Below are positions 34,876 to 44,659 of a stretch of 64,000 nucleotides of DNA, piece after piece (positions within the stretch are counted from its first letter, which is position 1; every line of letters begins with the position of its first letter). This stretch comes from Bacteroidales bacterium UBA6377. GTDB lineage: Bacteria > Bacteroidota > Bacteroidia > Bacteroidales > UBA932. The stretch covers positions 1 through 64,000 of the forward strand of contig DJQV01000015.1 in the NCBI GenBank assembly GCA_002438805.1, read 5' to 3'. The notes under the pieces were generated by a model. It had not been told where the DNA came from, made no database searches, and saw only the letters and a list, made by a program, of their open reading frames with translations. A program made the translations under genes and the position numbers.

Positions 34876-35481
34876 GTGGCCATCAAATTCCAATACAACA
34901 AGACTTCGCTGACGAATCTGGGCAAGCAGCTCAAGGTACGCCAGAACGCTCTCCCGACCCTCAAGAACAAGGAGTCGGCCCTGCGCACTGCCGTGCAGTC
35001 CGCCAAAAACGAGTCACGCAGACTTGAGGCGGAACTTGAGAAGGCCCTCTCCGGCTACAAGGACATCTCCGCCCTGTGGAACGAGTTCGAACCCGGCCTT
35101 ATACGCATCACGGATGTGGATCTGCGTACCGTCAAGGTGGCCGGAGTCAGGACTCCGCAACTCGATGAAATCCATTACGAGATTCTCCCGTTCAACGCCT
35201 TCGTCAAGCCGGCCTGGTTCGCAGACGGCATCCGGATTCTACAGGACCTGACCCGTATCGGTATAGAATCTGAGGTGTTCGAGCAGAAGAGACAGATCCT
35301 CGAGTTCAACCGCAAGAAGACCACCCAGAAGGTCAATCTTTACGAAAAAGTGCAGATCCCGGGCTATCAGGAAGCCATCCGCAAGATAAAGAGATACATG
35401 GAAGACGAGGAGAACCTCTCCAAGGCGGCTTCCAAGATAGTCAAGACCCGCCACGAAGAAGAGGAGGAGGCAGAACAATGA
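34876..35481 (+). CDS. ntpD: V-type ATPase subunit D
   Basis: This 201-residue central-shaft subunit has long N- and C-terminal coiled-coil helices (LKNKESALRTAVQSAKNESR at the start; KKTTQKVNLYEK near the end). It uses a GTG start at 34876, and no suitable ATG is near. Its stop overlaps the ATG of subunit I. Confidence 0.92.
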   Translation: MAIKFQYNKTSLTNLGKQLKVRQNALPTLKNKESALRTAVQSAKNESRRLEAELEKALSGYKDISALWNEFEPGLIRITDVDLRTVKVAGVRTPQLDEIHYEILPFNAFVKPAWFADGIRILQDLTRIGIESEVFEQKRQILEFNRKKTTQKVNLYEKVQIPGYQEAIRKIKRYMEDEENLSKAASKIVKTRHEEEEEAEQ

Positions 35482-37202
35482 TCACTTCAATGACCAAATA
35501 CTCCTTCATCCTCCTCAGCGGGGATAAGGACGAATTCCTGGACAGGCTCCAGGAATTGGGAGTGGTGGACATAAGCCGCTCGCAAAAACCGGTGGACGAT
35601 GTCTCCGGACGGATTGTGGCCGACATCGACGCGACACGCGACCTTATCAAATGCATCTCGGCCGGTTCTGACGCCCATCTTGTTGAACTTCAGGGCGACA
35701 GGCTCTCGCTCGTGCGCAAGCTTGAACAGGTCAGCGTCTGGGGAGACTATGACAGGGAGAAGCTCGCCGCTCTCGGGGCGAAGTTCTACCGCGTGCCAAA
35801 GAAGCAGTTCGCCCCCCGGTGGGAGCAGCAGTATGCCCTGCAGAAGGTTGCGGAGCAAGACGGCAGCATCTGGTTCGTCATCGTCGGGGACAGCACGGAC
35901 TTCCCTGTCAAGGAGCTTCCCACCCCGGACAAAACCGAGGCCGAAGTCCGCTACGACCTCGAAAGACTCGACGCCAAGATCTCCAACTACCGCTCGGGCC
36001 TTGAGAAGCGCCGCGCCGAAATCCCGGCCCTTGAAGCTAAAATCCACAGCCTATACGCAGACCTGACCCTCTATCTTGCAGGCATCACAGGCAAAAGCGC
36101 TGCGGAGAACAGCCTGCTCGTCTTTGAGGGCTTCGCTCCCTCTGAAGACGATGCCAGACTCAAGGCCGCATTTGACCAGATGGACATCTACTGGGAGGCG
36201 GAACCCGCCAAGGCTGCCGACAACCCTCCTATAAAACTCAAGAACAACTGGTTTGTACGCCAGTTCGAGCCGCTGACCGCGATGTACGGCATGCCAGTCT
36301 ACGATGAGTTCGACCCGACAGTGTTCTTGAGCATCTTCTTCCTGCTCTTCTTCTCGATCTGCATGGGAGACATGGGCTATGGACTGCTGCTCATCCTCAT
36401 CGGCCTTGCCCTGCGCGGCAAAAGCGGAGGCCTGGGCAAGATGTGGAGTCTGATAGTGACTCTCGGCGTGGGTACCGTGGTTGTGGGATTCTTCATGGGA
36501 GGCCTGTTTGGAGTCAGCCTGCCGGACCAGAGCTGGGTGCCAGAGTGGATGAAGAAGTGCATGATCACTGGAGACATCCAGTTCGGAGGCAACTCCTACT
36601 CCAAGCAGATGGCACTCTCACTTGTGATAGGCGTGGTACATATATGCCTGGCGATGATTACCAAAGCTGTATGGGCCGTCAAACGGGCCGGCTTCAGGCA
36701 TAGCCTTGGGACTCTCGGCTGGACTCTCCTCATTGTAGGCGGGGTCATCGGCATCACCTTCGGCGCCGCCGGCATTCTCCCCGAGACAGTGATGAAGTTC
36801 GTTCTCATAGGCATCGCCGCCGTCTCCGCGCTCGGCATATTCGTCTTCAACCGCTGGGGACGCAACCCTCTGCTCAACATAGGAAGCGGCCTTTGGGACA
36901 CCTACAGCATGGCTTCCGGCCTGATGAGCGATGTGCTCAGCTACGTCCGTCTCTATGCTCTCGGACTCTCCGGAAGCATGCTGGGCCAGACTTTCAACCT
37001 TCTCGCCGAGATGGTCAAGGGATCCGACCCGACCTGGCAGTGGATTCCTTTCATACTTATACTTATAGTAGGCCACGCGCTCAACCTTGCCATGAGCTGT
37101 CTGGGCGCTTTCGTGCACCCGCTGCGACTCAACTTCGTGGAATTCTTCAAGAACTCCGGATACGAGGGCATGGGAGCGGCCTACAACCCGATAAGAAAAT
37201 AA
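35478..37202 (+). CDS. ntpI: V-type ATPase subunit I
   Basis: This 574-residue subunit has a cytoplasmic N-terminal half with coiled coils and a C-terminal membrane half of about seven or eight helices, which forms the ion half-channels. It is somewhat short for the family (often 600-660). A conserved Arg-containing segment LSYVRLYALGLSG lies in the membrane domain, where the essential arginine of subunit a is expected. Confidence 0.92.
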   Translation: MITSMTKYSFILLSGDKDEFLDRLQELGVVDISRSQKPVDDVSGRIVADIDATRDLIKCISAGSDAHLVELQGDRLSLVRKLEQVSVWGDYDREKLAALGAKFYRVPKKQFAPRWEQQYALQKVAEQDGSIWFVIVGDSTDFPVKELPTPDKTEAEVRYDLERLDAKISNYRSGLEKRRAEIPALEAKIHSLYADLTLYLAGITGKSAAENSLLVFEGFAPSEDDARLKAAFDQMDIYWEAEPAKAADNPPIKLKNNWFVRQFEPLTAMYGMPVYDEFDPTVFLSIFFLLFFSICMGDMGYGLLLILIGLALRGKSGGLGKMWSLIVTLGVGTVVVGFFMGGLFGVSLPDQSWVPEWMKKCMITGDIQFGGNSYSKQMALSLVIGVVHICLAMITKAVWAVKRAGFRHSLGTLGWTLLIVGGVIGITFGAAGILPETVMKFVLIGIAAVSALGIFVFNRWGRNPLLNIGSGLWDTYSMASGLMSDVLSYVRLYALGLSGSMLGQTFNLLAEMVKGSDPTWQWIPFILILIVGHALNLAMSCLGAFVHPLRLNFVEFFKNSGYEGMGAAYNPIRK

Positions 37203-37228
37203 TAAAACAAATTAAAACACAAACAATT

Positions 37229-37654
37229 ATGCTTAACACAATTCTTGGTTACGTCGGTCTCGGACTCATGTTCTGTCTGGCCTGTATCGGATCAGCCTAC
37301 GGCACGACCATCGCGGGCAACGCCGCTGAAGGGGCGCTCAAAAAGATGCCGGAGAAGTCATCCACATACATGATTCTCTCCGCCATCCCAGCTACACAGG
37401 GTCTTTACGGCTTCCTCGCTTTCGTGCTCTGGCTCGGCAAGGACTTCGCCAGCAACGGGCTTCTGTACTTCAGCGTCGGCATCAGTGTCGGTGTGGTCTG
37501 CCTCGTCTCCGGCATCCGTCAGGGCCAGGTCTGCGCAAACGGCATCGTCGGCACCAGCCAGGGCCACAATGTGATGACCCAGACGATGATCTACGCCGCT
37601 CTTCCTGAGTTCTACGCCATCCTCGCCCTCATCGCATCCATCCTCATCGGATAA
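37229..37654 (+). CDS. ntpK: V-type ATPase rotor subunit K (c ring)
   Basis: This 141-residue proteolipid has four membrane helices in two hairpins. The ion-binding residues of the sodium-type Enterococcus hirae subunit K (L61, T64, Q65, Q110, E139) correspond to I53, T56, Q57, Q98 and E127 here (AIPATQGLYG, GIRQGQ, ALPEFYAIL). This suggests sodium rather than proton coupling. The only carboxylate is in helix 4. Start is ATG 37229; a longer overlapping frame is rejected. Confidence 0.93.
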   Translation: MLNTILGYVGLGLMFCLACIGSAYGTTIAGNAAEGALKKMPEKSSTYMILSAIPATQGLYGFLAFVLWLGKDFASNGLLYFSVGISVGVVCLVSGIRQGQVCANGIVGTSQGHNVMTQTMIYAALPEFYAILALIASILIG

Positions 37655-37675
37655 AAACATCCTTGCAGCAATATG

Positions 37676-37706
37676 ACTCCGGCCACAGATGCGACCGGAG
37701 TTTTTT
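37676..37706 (+). terminator. terminator of the V-ATPase operon
   Basis: ACTCCGG (37676-37682) and CCGGAGT (37695-37701) form a stem that runs into TTTTTT. Confidence 0.85.
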
Positions 37707-37723
37707 ATTTTAAAGCCTTGATT

Positions 37724-40405
37724 ATGAAACCCATCCAATTTTTGATGCTCACCTTGGCGACGCTGGCTTCAATTGCCTGCTCGACACCGGAGACAAAAAT
37801 CGACCTGTCCGGGGACTGGCAGGTCAGCCTTGACAGCCTGAAGACATTCCAGCACATGTCCCTGCCCGGAACCACAGACCTGGCTGGACTCGGCACGCCG
37901 AACACCCTCGGTCCGGCCATCACATCTCCGCAGATCAACCGCCTAACAAGAAAGCACTCCTTTCTGGGAGCTGCATACTACGAGCGGACATTCTCCATCC
38001 CGGCCTCGATGGCAGGGAAACCCCTTGTCCTCACCCTTGAAAGAGTGATCTGGCAAAGCCGCGTATGGGTGGACGGAAAGCCGCTTCCGGGAGCTGGGGA
38101 GAGCCTCACCACACCGCACCGCTACACAATCGGTCCACTTCCGGAGGGTGAACATTCCATACGCATCATGATAGACAACCGCAAGCGCTACGACATATCG
38201 TGGAACGACCTTGCTCACGCCTACACCAACGACACCCAGGTCATCTGGAACGGCATCATCGGGGAGATTTCCCTCCGGGCTCTTGAGAGGGTCGAGGTGG
38301 CGCATGTCGATGTCTACCCGGACGCCGCCTCAAGGACTGCCAAAGTGGTGGCAAGGCTCACCGCCACAGCTGAAGCGCCCTCGCAGGCCGAAGTCAGATT
38401 CAAGATGGACGGCCAATCCGCCGCCAAGCTGGAAATCAAGCCTGACCCGGCCGGAACTGTAGTGGAACAGGTTATCGGACTAGGGGACGATGCTGCACTT
38501 TGGGATGAGTTCAACCCGGTGCTGCATACCGTGGAGGTCTGCTGCGGCAACTCCTCAAAGACCGTCACCTTCGGTCTGCGCAACTTCGAGGCCAAAGGTG
38601 ACCGCTTCGAAGTCAACGGACGCAGAATATTCCTGCGCGGTACCCTGGACTGCTGCATCTTCCCGCTCACCGGCAATCCTCCCATGGATGAAGCGGGCTG
38701 GGAGAAAGAGTTCGAGGTATGCCGGGAGTGGGGCATGAACCATATCCGTTTCCATTCATGGTGTCCTCCCGAAGCGGCGTTCCGCGTCGCCGACCGTATG
38801 GGCTTCTACCTCCAGGTGGAGCTGCCCGACTGGACAAAATCCATCGGGGATGAAGCTCTGGACGCGTTCCTCAAGAGTGAATACGACAGGATCGTCGAAA
38901 ACTACGGCAACCATCCGTCATTTTGCATGCTCGCTTGCGGCAACGAACTCGACAAGGGCTACGACTTCCTCAACAGCCTGCTCGCCTACATGAAAGAGAA
39001 GGATTCGAGGCATGTCTACACCAATAGTTCCTATTCCATGGGAGAGGGACACAAGGGTCACCCGGAGCCTGAAGACCAGTATATGGTAAGTTCCAGGACC
39101 TGGCTGGGCATGATCCGGGCACAGAAATTTGTAGGCTCACGCGAGCCGGACTTCAACAGTGACTATTCCTCCGCCGCGGCAGACATCGGCATCCCGCTTG
39201 TGTCGCACGAGATAGGCCAGTACTGCGTCTATCCCAATATGGCCGAGATCGAGAAATACACTGGCACGCTGCTTCCGCTTAACTTCCTGGGCATCAAGAA
39301 TATCCTCCAGGACAAGGGCCTGCTGGACAAGGCGGCCGACTGGACGGAGGCATCGGGAAAGCTAGCGGCCATCCTTTACAAGGAAGAAGTGGAGAGAGCC
39401 CTTAGGACCACCGGGATTGCCGGATTCCAGATGCTTGGACTTCAGGACTTCAGCGGACAGTCCACTGCTCTTGTGGGGCTCGTCGATGCGTTCTGGGACA
39501 GCAAAGGCCTTGTCTCCCCCGAATGGTTTGCCGGGGCATGCTCCCCTGTGACTCCCCTCGCCCGCTTCAGCAAGGCCTGCTGGACCAGCAGCGAAACTTT
39601 CTTCTCACCTGTCGAGATAGCCAACTACGGCCCCACAGATCTGCATGCCGACATCAGCTGGAAGCTTACTGACGGCGATTCCGTCTTCGCCTCCGGCCTT
39701 ATCCGGGGAGCCGACATCCCGACCGGCGGCAACACTAGGCTCGATGAGATCATAAGCGCCCCCCTGCAGGGTATTGACAAGGCAACGGAACTTACACTGA
39801 CAGTATCGTTAGACAGGACAGAGTGGAAAAACTGCTGGAGCGTCTGGGTTTACCCGACCTCCGCCCTTAATTTCGGGGACGTGAAGCTGGCCCGCAACTT
39901 TGACGAAGCTGTCGCTGCCCTCTCCAAGGGAGGCAAGGTGCTGCTTGCCGCTGACCCGTCAAAGCTCAACGGCGCGGATGGCAAGTTCCCTCCGGTGTTC
40001 TGGAGTCCGGTTTTCTTCCCGAAAGAAGCCGGCACGATGGGCATCCTCTGCGACCCATCACACCCCGCCCTCGCCGCCTTTCCTACAGCGATGCACAGCG
40101 ACTGGCAATGGTGGAATCTCGTCGTGCGCTCCAAAGCCATGGATATCGACGCCATCCCCGAAGCGGACACCATCGTGGAGGCCGTGGACAACTTCGTACA
40201 AAACCGCAGGCTCGCCTACATATTCGAGGCGCATTGTGAAGGAGGCGACCTTGTGGTATGCTCGATGGACCTGCTCGGCGAGAAGAACTCCACCAAACCT
40301 GAGGTGCAGCAGTTGACAAGAAGCCTGCTCGCCTACATGAACTCCGCTGATTTCCACCCGGACTCCAGCATCGGTACAGACGAACTCAAGACCATTTTCA
40401 AATAA
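37724..40405 (+). CDS. GH2-family glycoside hydrolase lipoprotein
   Basis: This 893-residue protein has a signal peptide with probable lipidation at C19. The order is a GH2 sugar-binding jelly roll (DLSGDWQVSLD; YYERTFSIP), an immunoglobulin-like domain and a TIM barrel. The barrel has acid/base Glu in ACGNELDKG and the probable nucleophile in LVSHEIGQY, and a C-terminal extension follows. The substrate, perhaps a beta-galactoside or beta-glucuronide, cannot be told. It stands alone, with no SusC/SusD pair nearby. Confidence 0.85.
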   Translation: MKPIQFLMLTLATLASIACSTPETKIDLSGDWQVSLDSLKTFQHMSLPGTTDLAGLGTPNTLGPAITSPQINRLTRKHSFLGAAYYERTFSIPASMAGKPLVLTLERVIWQSRVWVDGKPLPGAGESLTTPHRYTIGPLPEGEHSIRIMIDNRKRYDISWNDLAHAYTNDTQVIWNGIIGEISLRALERVEVAHVDVYPDAASRTAKVVARLTATAEAPSQAEVRFKMDGQSAAKLEIKPDPAGTVVEQVIGLGDDAALWDEFNPVLHTVEVCCGNSSKTVTFGLRNFEAKGDRFEVNGRRIFLRGTLDCCIFPLTGNPPMDEAGWEKEFEVCREWGMNHIRFHSWCPPEAAFRVADRMGFYLQVELPDWTKSIGDEALDAFLKSEYDRIVENYGNHPSFCMLACGNELDKGYDFLNSLLAYMKEKDSRHVYTNSSYSMGEGHKGHPEPEDQYMVSSRTWLGMIRAQKFVGSREPDFNSDYSSAAADIGIPLVSHEIGQYCVYPNMAEIEKYTGTLLPLNFLGIKNILQDKGLLDKAADWTEASGKLAAILYKEEVERALRTTGIAGFQMLGLQDFSGQSTALVGLVDAFWDSKGLVSPEWFAGACSPVTPLARFSKACWTSSETFFSPVEIANYGPTDLHADISWKLTDGDSVFASGLIRGADIPTGGNTRLDEIISAPLQGIDKATELTLTVSLDRTEWKNCWSVWVYPTSALNFGDVKLARNFDEAVAALSKGGKVLLAADPSKLNGADGKFPPVFWSPVFFPKEAGTMGILCDPSHPALAAFPTAMHSDWQWWNLVVRSKAMDIDAIPEADTIVEAVDNFVQNRRLAYIFEAHCEGGDLVVCSMDLLGEKNSTKPEVQQLTRSLLAYMNSADFHPDSSIGTDELKTIFK

Positions 40406-40418
40406 CTCGGCGAACCCG

Positions 40419-40463
40419 TCCGGAGGTTGGGGTGAAAAGCGATGAAAATACCCAACCTTTGGC
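40419..40463. other. intergenic inverted repeat between convergent genes
   Basis: GGAGGTTGGG and CCCAACCTTT form an imperfect stem of about 10-12 bp around a 19-base loop. There is no T-run on either strand, so its role as a terminator is doubtful. Confidence 0.4.
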
Positions 40464-40501
40464 GGGATGAGTCAGGAGTCCAGTAGAAGTCCGTCCACCT
40501 C

Positions 40502-41800
40502 TCAGCGCAGCCTGATGACAGCAGCATCGAAAGCCCCGACAGCATCGACGGCCACAGAACCGCAGCCGCAGACGGCCTCCAACTCGGAAGGGATGCTGAT
40601 TCGCAGGCCTAGAAGAGGCGAAGAAGAAAAATTGCAGAACACAAGCCAGGCCTGGGAGTCATCGAAGCGCAGGAAGACAAAGTGCCGGTCCGGGTCAAAT
40701 CCCTGTGTATCCAGATTGCAGTAGCAAAGATCCCAGGACTTTCCGCTGCGAAACACCGGCATCACAGCATAACCCAGCATCTCCCGATACCTCGCGAGCA
40801 CGGCGGACTCGCAAGGAAGCAGGCGTCCCGTGCCATGGACAGCCTGATAAAGACGGCCAAGCGTCGCAGGATGGGTAATGTCGAAGATGGATGTGCGACC
40901 GTTGCCGCTCTCGGCGGCGCTCTCCCCGGCCTCCTGCCCGAAATACAGCATGAACGAAGCGTCATTGAATAGCAGGGACACGGCCAGAGCTGCATAAGCA
41001 CGGGACGCCTCGCCCAGGAAAAACTCCGACGCCACCCGCTGCTCATCATGGTTCTCAAGGAAATTGAGCATCCGCGGCTGAAGATCCCCAAGGAACTGCC
41101 AGTTCCAGGTGATGGCCATGGCGCTCAACCGTCCCGCGCAGATCTCCCTGAGGCTGTCATAAAGACCCGATTTGTCATAGAGCAGGTCAAAACCCACCTC
41201 TTCAATATACCTACGGTAATTGCCCTTGCCATACACCTCAGCCACGAACAAAGATCCTGGATAATCCCGCTTCACCGCTGCAATCAGCTCACCGAGGGCA
41301 TCCGGCGGCACGAGTTCCACCATGTCGCAGCGGAATCCGTCCACTCCGTGCCTCAGCCAGAAACGCAGTATGTCCAGCATCTCCGCGCGCGTATCCGGCG
41401 ATGACCAGTCATTTTTGAGAGTGTCTGTCCAATCTGCATCGCAATAGTCGAAATGCACAATCGGCCCCTGATAGTCCCGCGCCACATGGTTCGGTATGTA
41501 ATCGATAAGAAGCTTTAGACCGGCCCCGTGCACCCTGCGGACAAGGGCATCGAACTCCTCCATCCGGCGCGGCTGACAGTCAGCAAGATAAGGATTGACA
41601 TCCTTCCAGTTGCTTATGGAATAAGGACAGCCGGGAACTCCCTTCACAAACGGCTGGCCGCTGGCGTGACGCGGAATTCCCGTAAGCCAGAGACAGTCCA
41701 TGCCGAGGGATTTGACATACTTGAGAGTCGCCTCGTCCCATGAGGAGAAGCCGCATTTGCCCCAAAGACGGACAAGAGCCTGATAAATAAGAAGTTTCAT
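40502..41800 (-). CDS. GH13 alpha-amylase-family enzyme
   Basis: This 432-residue GH13 enzyme has no signal peptide and so should act in the cytoplasm on alpha-glucans or oligosaccharides. Catalytic regions are visible: LIDYIPNH, GVDGFRCDM (nucleophile Asp), VAEVYG (acid/base Glu) and FLENHDEQR (Asp). It begins 7 bases after the TamA-like gene, as the last member of a four-gene operon, an unexpected partner for an outer-membrane assembly factor. Confidence 0.9.
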   Translation of the reverse strand: MKLLIYQALVRLWGKCGFSSWDEATLKYVKSLGMDCLWLTGIPRHASGQPFVKGVPGCPYSISNWKDVNPYLADCQPRRMEEFDALVRRVHGAGLKLLIDYIPNHVARDYQGPIVHFDYCDADWTDTLKNDWSSPDTRAEMLDILRFWLRHGVDGFRCDMVELVPPDALGELIAAVKRDYPGSLFVAEVYGKGNYRRYIEEVGFDLLYDKSGLYDSLREICAGRLSAMAITWNWQFLGDLQPRMLNFLENHDEQRVASEFFLGEASRAYAALAVSLLFNDASFMLYFGQEAGESAAESGNGRTSIFDITHPATLGRLYQAVHGTGRLLPCESAVLARYREMLGYAVMPVFRSGKSWDLCYCNLDTQGFDPDRHFVFLRFDDSQAWLVFCNFSSSPLLGLRISIPSELEAVCGCGSVAVDAVGAFDAAVIRLR

Positions 41801-41807
41801 CGAAAAA

Positions 41808-43952
41808 TCAGAATGGATAACCTACGCCGAAATGGATGGCGAACCCGTCATCCCGAAGCCATTTTGAAGGACCTGCCCACCGGCTCCCGGCCTCACGGGA
41901 CGGATCGTGCAATTTGAAGCCCATGTCCACACGCAGGAGAATAAAATCCATGTTCAGCCTCACCCCAAGCCCCCAGTCAGCAGCCAGACTTTCCAGCCGC
42001 AGCTCTTCGAGAGCATCATGCTGCCAGACATTGCCGACCTCCGCGAAAAGCGCACCCTCAAGTTTCCAGAACATCGGGAAACGGTACTCCATGTCGGCCT
42101 CGATCTTGATGTCGCCGGTCTGGTTCGGGATGATGAAAAAAGAATCCATCTTGCTGAACCCCGGACCCAGGGTCCTCACCTGCCATCCGCGCATGCTGCT
42201 CGCCCCTCCGCAGTAGAACTGCTTCTCGAAAGGGAGCGCCATGGAGTTGCCGTATGCACGTCCTACACCCCCGTCGAGCCTGAAGGCAAGCGCCCGGCTG
42301 TCATTGCCGCCGAAGCGGAAAGTCTTCCCCAAAGACAGGGACAACTTGACGTACTGGTTGTACGGAAGCCCGAACAGGGTACGCTGGTTCAATGAATTGA
42401 GAGGCAAACGCCCCCTGAAAAGTGAAATGAGGTTTCCCGCAACATCCACCGACACCCTGGCATAGTGGTATGGAGTCTTTGGCACGATGTCAGAGTTGGT
42501 GGTGTAATAGAAAGTTCCTCCTGCCCCCGCATCGATCTGATCCTCAAACGAATCCCAAAGATATGGGTTGCCCTTGAGCGTCTCCTGGAACTCTTCCCCT
42601 ATCGCATAGAGCTTCACCAGGTTGAGCTGCAGCGGATAGAACTGGTAGAAAATGTTCTTGCCCGACTGCCCCGTGTAGCCGTATGAGAGTCCGGCGATGC
42701 TGCGGCGGTATTCAGGGCGGTTCTGGTAGTTGAAGCTGGCCTTGATCTCTGTGCGCGGTATGTTGTCATGCCTCTCTATCCACCGGCTGCTGTAGCCCAA
42801 TGCCTTCGGGAAACTTATGGACGCGGACGCACCGTATTCTGTGGAACGGACATCCGTCCCTGGCTTGAACTGCCAGTTGCCGCTGAATCCCAGGTTCAGC
42901 AGTTCCCCGCCATGGAAGAGGTTCTTGTGGAAAAATGTCAACTGAGGGGATGTCCCGAGCAGGCCGGAAGAGTTGGAGGAGGCTTCAAGGTTGACCTTGA
43001 ACCCGAACACATTGGAGCCGCTCAGACGTATGTCGCAATCCACCAGGGCGCTGTCGGAAGGGGTCATTTCTATGTTCACACTGTTGAAGACGTTGAGCCC
43101 CGAGAAACGGTAGTAGGTGGAGTTCACCAGTTTCTCGCTATAAAGTTCACCCGGGCGTATGGTGTTGAAGCCCTCCAGCATCGATTCGCGGAAATGGATC
43201 GATGAGGGGTAGTGAATGTTCACCTTGCCGATCCTGTACTTGACCGGAAGCACTGCACTCGACGGGCTTTCGTTGCGGGTGTAATTCCTTATCCTGTAAT
43301 AGAGTACTGTTCTCCCGGAGAGAGTGTCAGCCTCGAAGAAATAGTGGTTCTTGTTGAAATTGTAGTAACCGAGATTCCTGAAATATGCGGCGCCGCGGCC
43401 CGTCTCGGCTTCCAGCGCCTTCTCGGAAAGAGGGTCGCCGACATGTATTCCGAGGGATGAACTGTCACGGCGGAAGTCCTCTTCAAACTCTCCTTCCGGA
43501 ACATCGAAGACCAGACTATCAATCCTGTGCCGCCGCCCTGGCTCAACCACATATTGCACCGAGGCCTTCTTCCCCATGATCTCCGCCTGCGGGGTCACCC
43601 TGGCGTCATAATACCCGAGGTATGTGAGCCTTGTCCGCATCGATGCGGCAGAGGCCTGCATCTGTACAGGGTCGAATACCACGGGTGCCGTCCCTATCTT
43701 CTCCCAGAAGCTGTCCAGTCCGCGGCCGCTGCCGTCGGACCAGTTGTAGATACCGATGAAAGGATTCCAGCCAAGAAACGTCGGACTGGGCTGCTGACGC
43801 ACATAGGCCGAGATTTCCGACACACGCGGCCCGTCATCACCGATGACAGTCACCTTGCTGGCTGAAAGCAGATAGCGGCCTTCCGGAAGCCCCTTTGTGG
43901 TGCTGCATGAGACGGCTGCGACGATAATGATGAGCAGAGGGAGTCTCCTCAT
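41808..43952 (-). CDS. BamA/TamA-family outer membrane assembly protein
   Basis: This 714-residue protein has a lipoprotein-type signal (AAVSC, Cys 16). POTRA-like repeats occupy about the first 300 residues and a C-terminal 16-strand-type barrel ends with a terminal Phe (GVGYPF), the beta-signal for BAM. Members of this group insert or export outer-membrane components. A lipidated N-terminus is common in Bacteroidota. It overlaps the upstream methylase gene by 4 bases. Confidence 0.88.
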   Translation of the reverse strand: MRRLPLLIIIVAAVSCSTTKGLPEGRYLLSASKVTVIGDDGPRVSEISAYVRQQPSPTFLGWNPFIGIYNWSDGSGRGLDSFWEKIGTAPVVFDPVQMQASAASMRTRLTYLGYYDARVTPQAEIMGKKASVQYVVEPGRRHRIDSLVFDVPEGEFEEDFRRDSSSLGIHVGDPLSEKALEAETGRGAAYFRNLGYYNFNKNHYFFEADTLSGRTVLYYRIRNYTRNESPSSAVLPVKYRIGKVNIHYPSSIHFRESMLEGFNTIRPGELYSEKLVNSTYYRFSGLNVFNSVNIEMTPSDSALVDCDIRLSGSNVFGFKVNLEASSNSSGLLGTSPQLTFFHKNLFHGGELLNLGFSGNWQFKPGTDVRSTEYGASASISFPKALGYSSRWIERHDNIPRTEIKASFNYQNRPEYRRSIAGLSYGYTGQSGKNIFYQFYPLQLNLVKLYAIGEEFQETLKGNPYLWDSFEDQIDAGAGGTFYYTTNSDIVPKTPYHYARVSVDVAGNLISLFRGRLPLNSLNQRTLFGLPYNQYVKLSLSLGKTFRFGGNDSRALAFRLDGGVGRAYGNSMALPFEKQFYCGGASSMRGWQVRTLGPGFSKMDSFFIIPNQTGDIKIEADMEYRFPMFWKLEGALFAEVGNVWQHDALEELRLESLAADWGLGVRLNMDFILLRVDMGFKLHDPSREAGSRWAGPSKWLRDDGFAIHFGVGYPF

Positions 43953-44659
43953 AGCGACCTCCTTCTGAATTCCGACAGGGTGACGGCCGTTGCCACGGCG
44001 ACATTGAGGGACTCGGCCCCGCTTTCCCCGAAAGAAGGTATGAGAAGCCGGCGGGTAAGCAGACCGCGCACTTCAGCACTGATTCCTGCGGACTCGTTTC
44101 CCATTACCACAAGTCCTTCAGGGACAATATTTTCCTTATATATGTCCACACCGTCAAGCACAGTGCCGTAGACTTCCATCCCATCTTCCCTGAACCTCCG
44201 GCACAGCTCCGGAATATCCGCAGTCATGACCTTGACCCTGAACACAGACCCCATCGAAGCCTGTACCACCTTCGGATTGTATGTATCTACGCAGTCCCGA
44301 GAAGCGAACACCGTCCCCACCCCGAACCAGTCAGCGATGCGGATGATGGTGCCGAGATTGCCCGGATCACGTACAGAATCAAGCGCGAGATAAAGCCCTC
44401 TTTGTAGTGTCTGCGGCAAGTTGTCCTGCCGGGGAATCTTAAGGACAGCAAGCACGGGGGAGGGGCTGGAAAGCTGGCTTATGCGGGACATGGCATTCTC
44501 CCCGATGTCCTCCAGACGCCAAATACCCGCAAGCTGAAGTCCGGACTGAAGGGCTTCCCTCACCATCTTCTCTCCCTCCACTATAAACTCACCGCCCGCC
44601 TCACGGAATTTCTTCTCGTGAAGCGAGCGGATATGCTTTATCTGCGCGTTTGTAATCAT
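43949..44659 (-). CDS. SpoU/TrmH-family RNA 2'-O-methyltransferase
   Basis: This 236-residue SPOUT methyltransferase has motif 1 in LDSVRDPGNLGTIIRIAD, motif 2 in VVMGNESAGIS and the C-terminal PSFGESGAESLNVAVA knot. It likely methylates a ribose in 23S rRNA or tRNA. It directly abuts the nitroreductase gene upstream and overlaps the TamA-like gene downstream. Confidence 0.92.
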   Translation of the reverse strand: MITNAQIKHIRSLHEKKFREAGGEFIVEGEKMVREALQSGLQLAGIWRLEDIGENAMSRISQLSSPSPVLAVLKIPRQDNLPQTLQRGLYLALDSVRDPGNLGTIIRIADWFGVGTVFASRDCVDTYNPKVVQASMGSVFRVKVMTADIPELCRRFREDGMEVYGTVLDGVDIYKENIVPEGLVVMGNESAGISAEVRGLLTRRLLIPSFGESGAESLNVAVATAVTLSEFRRRSL

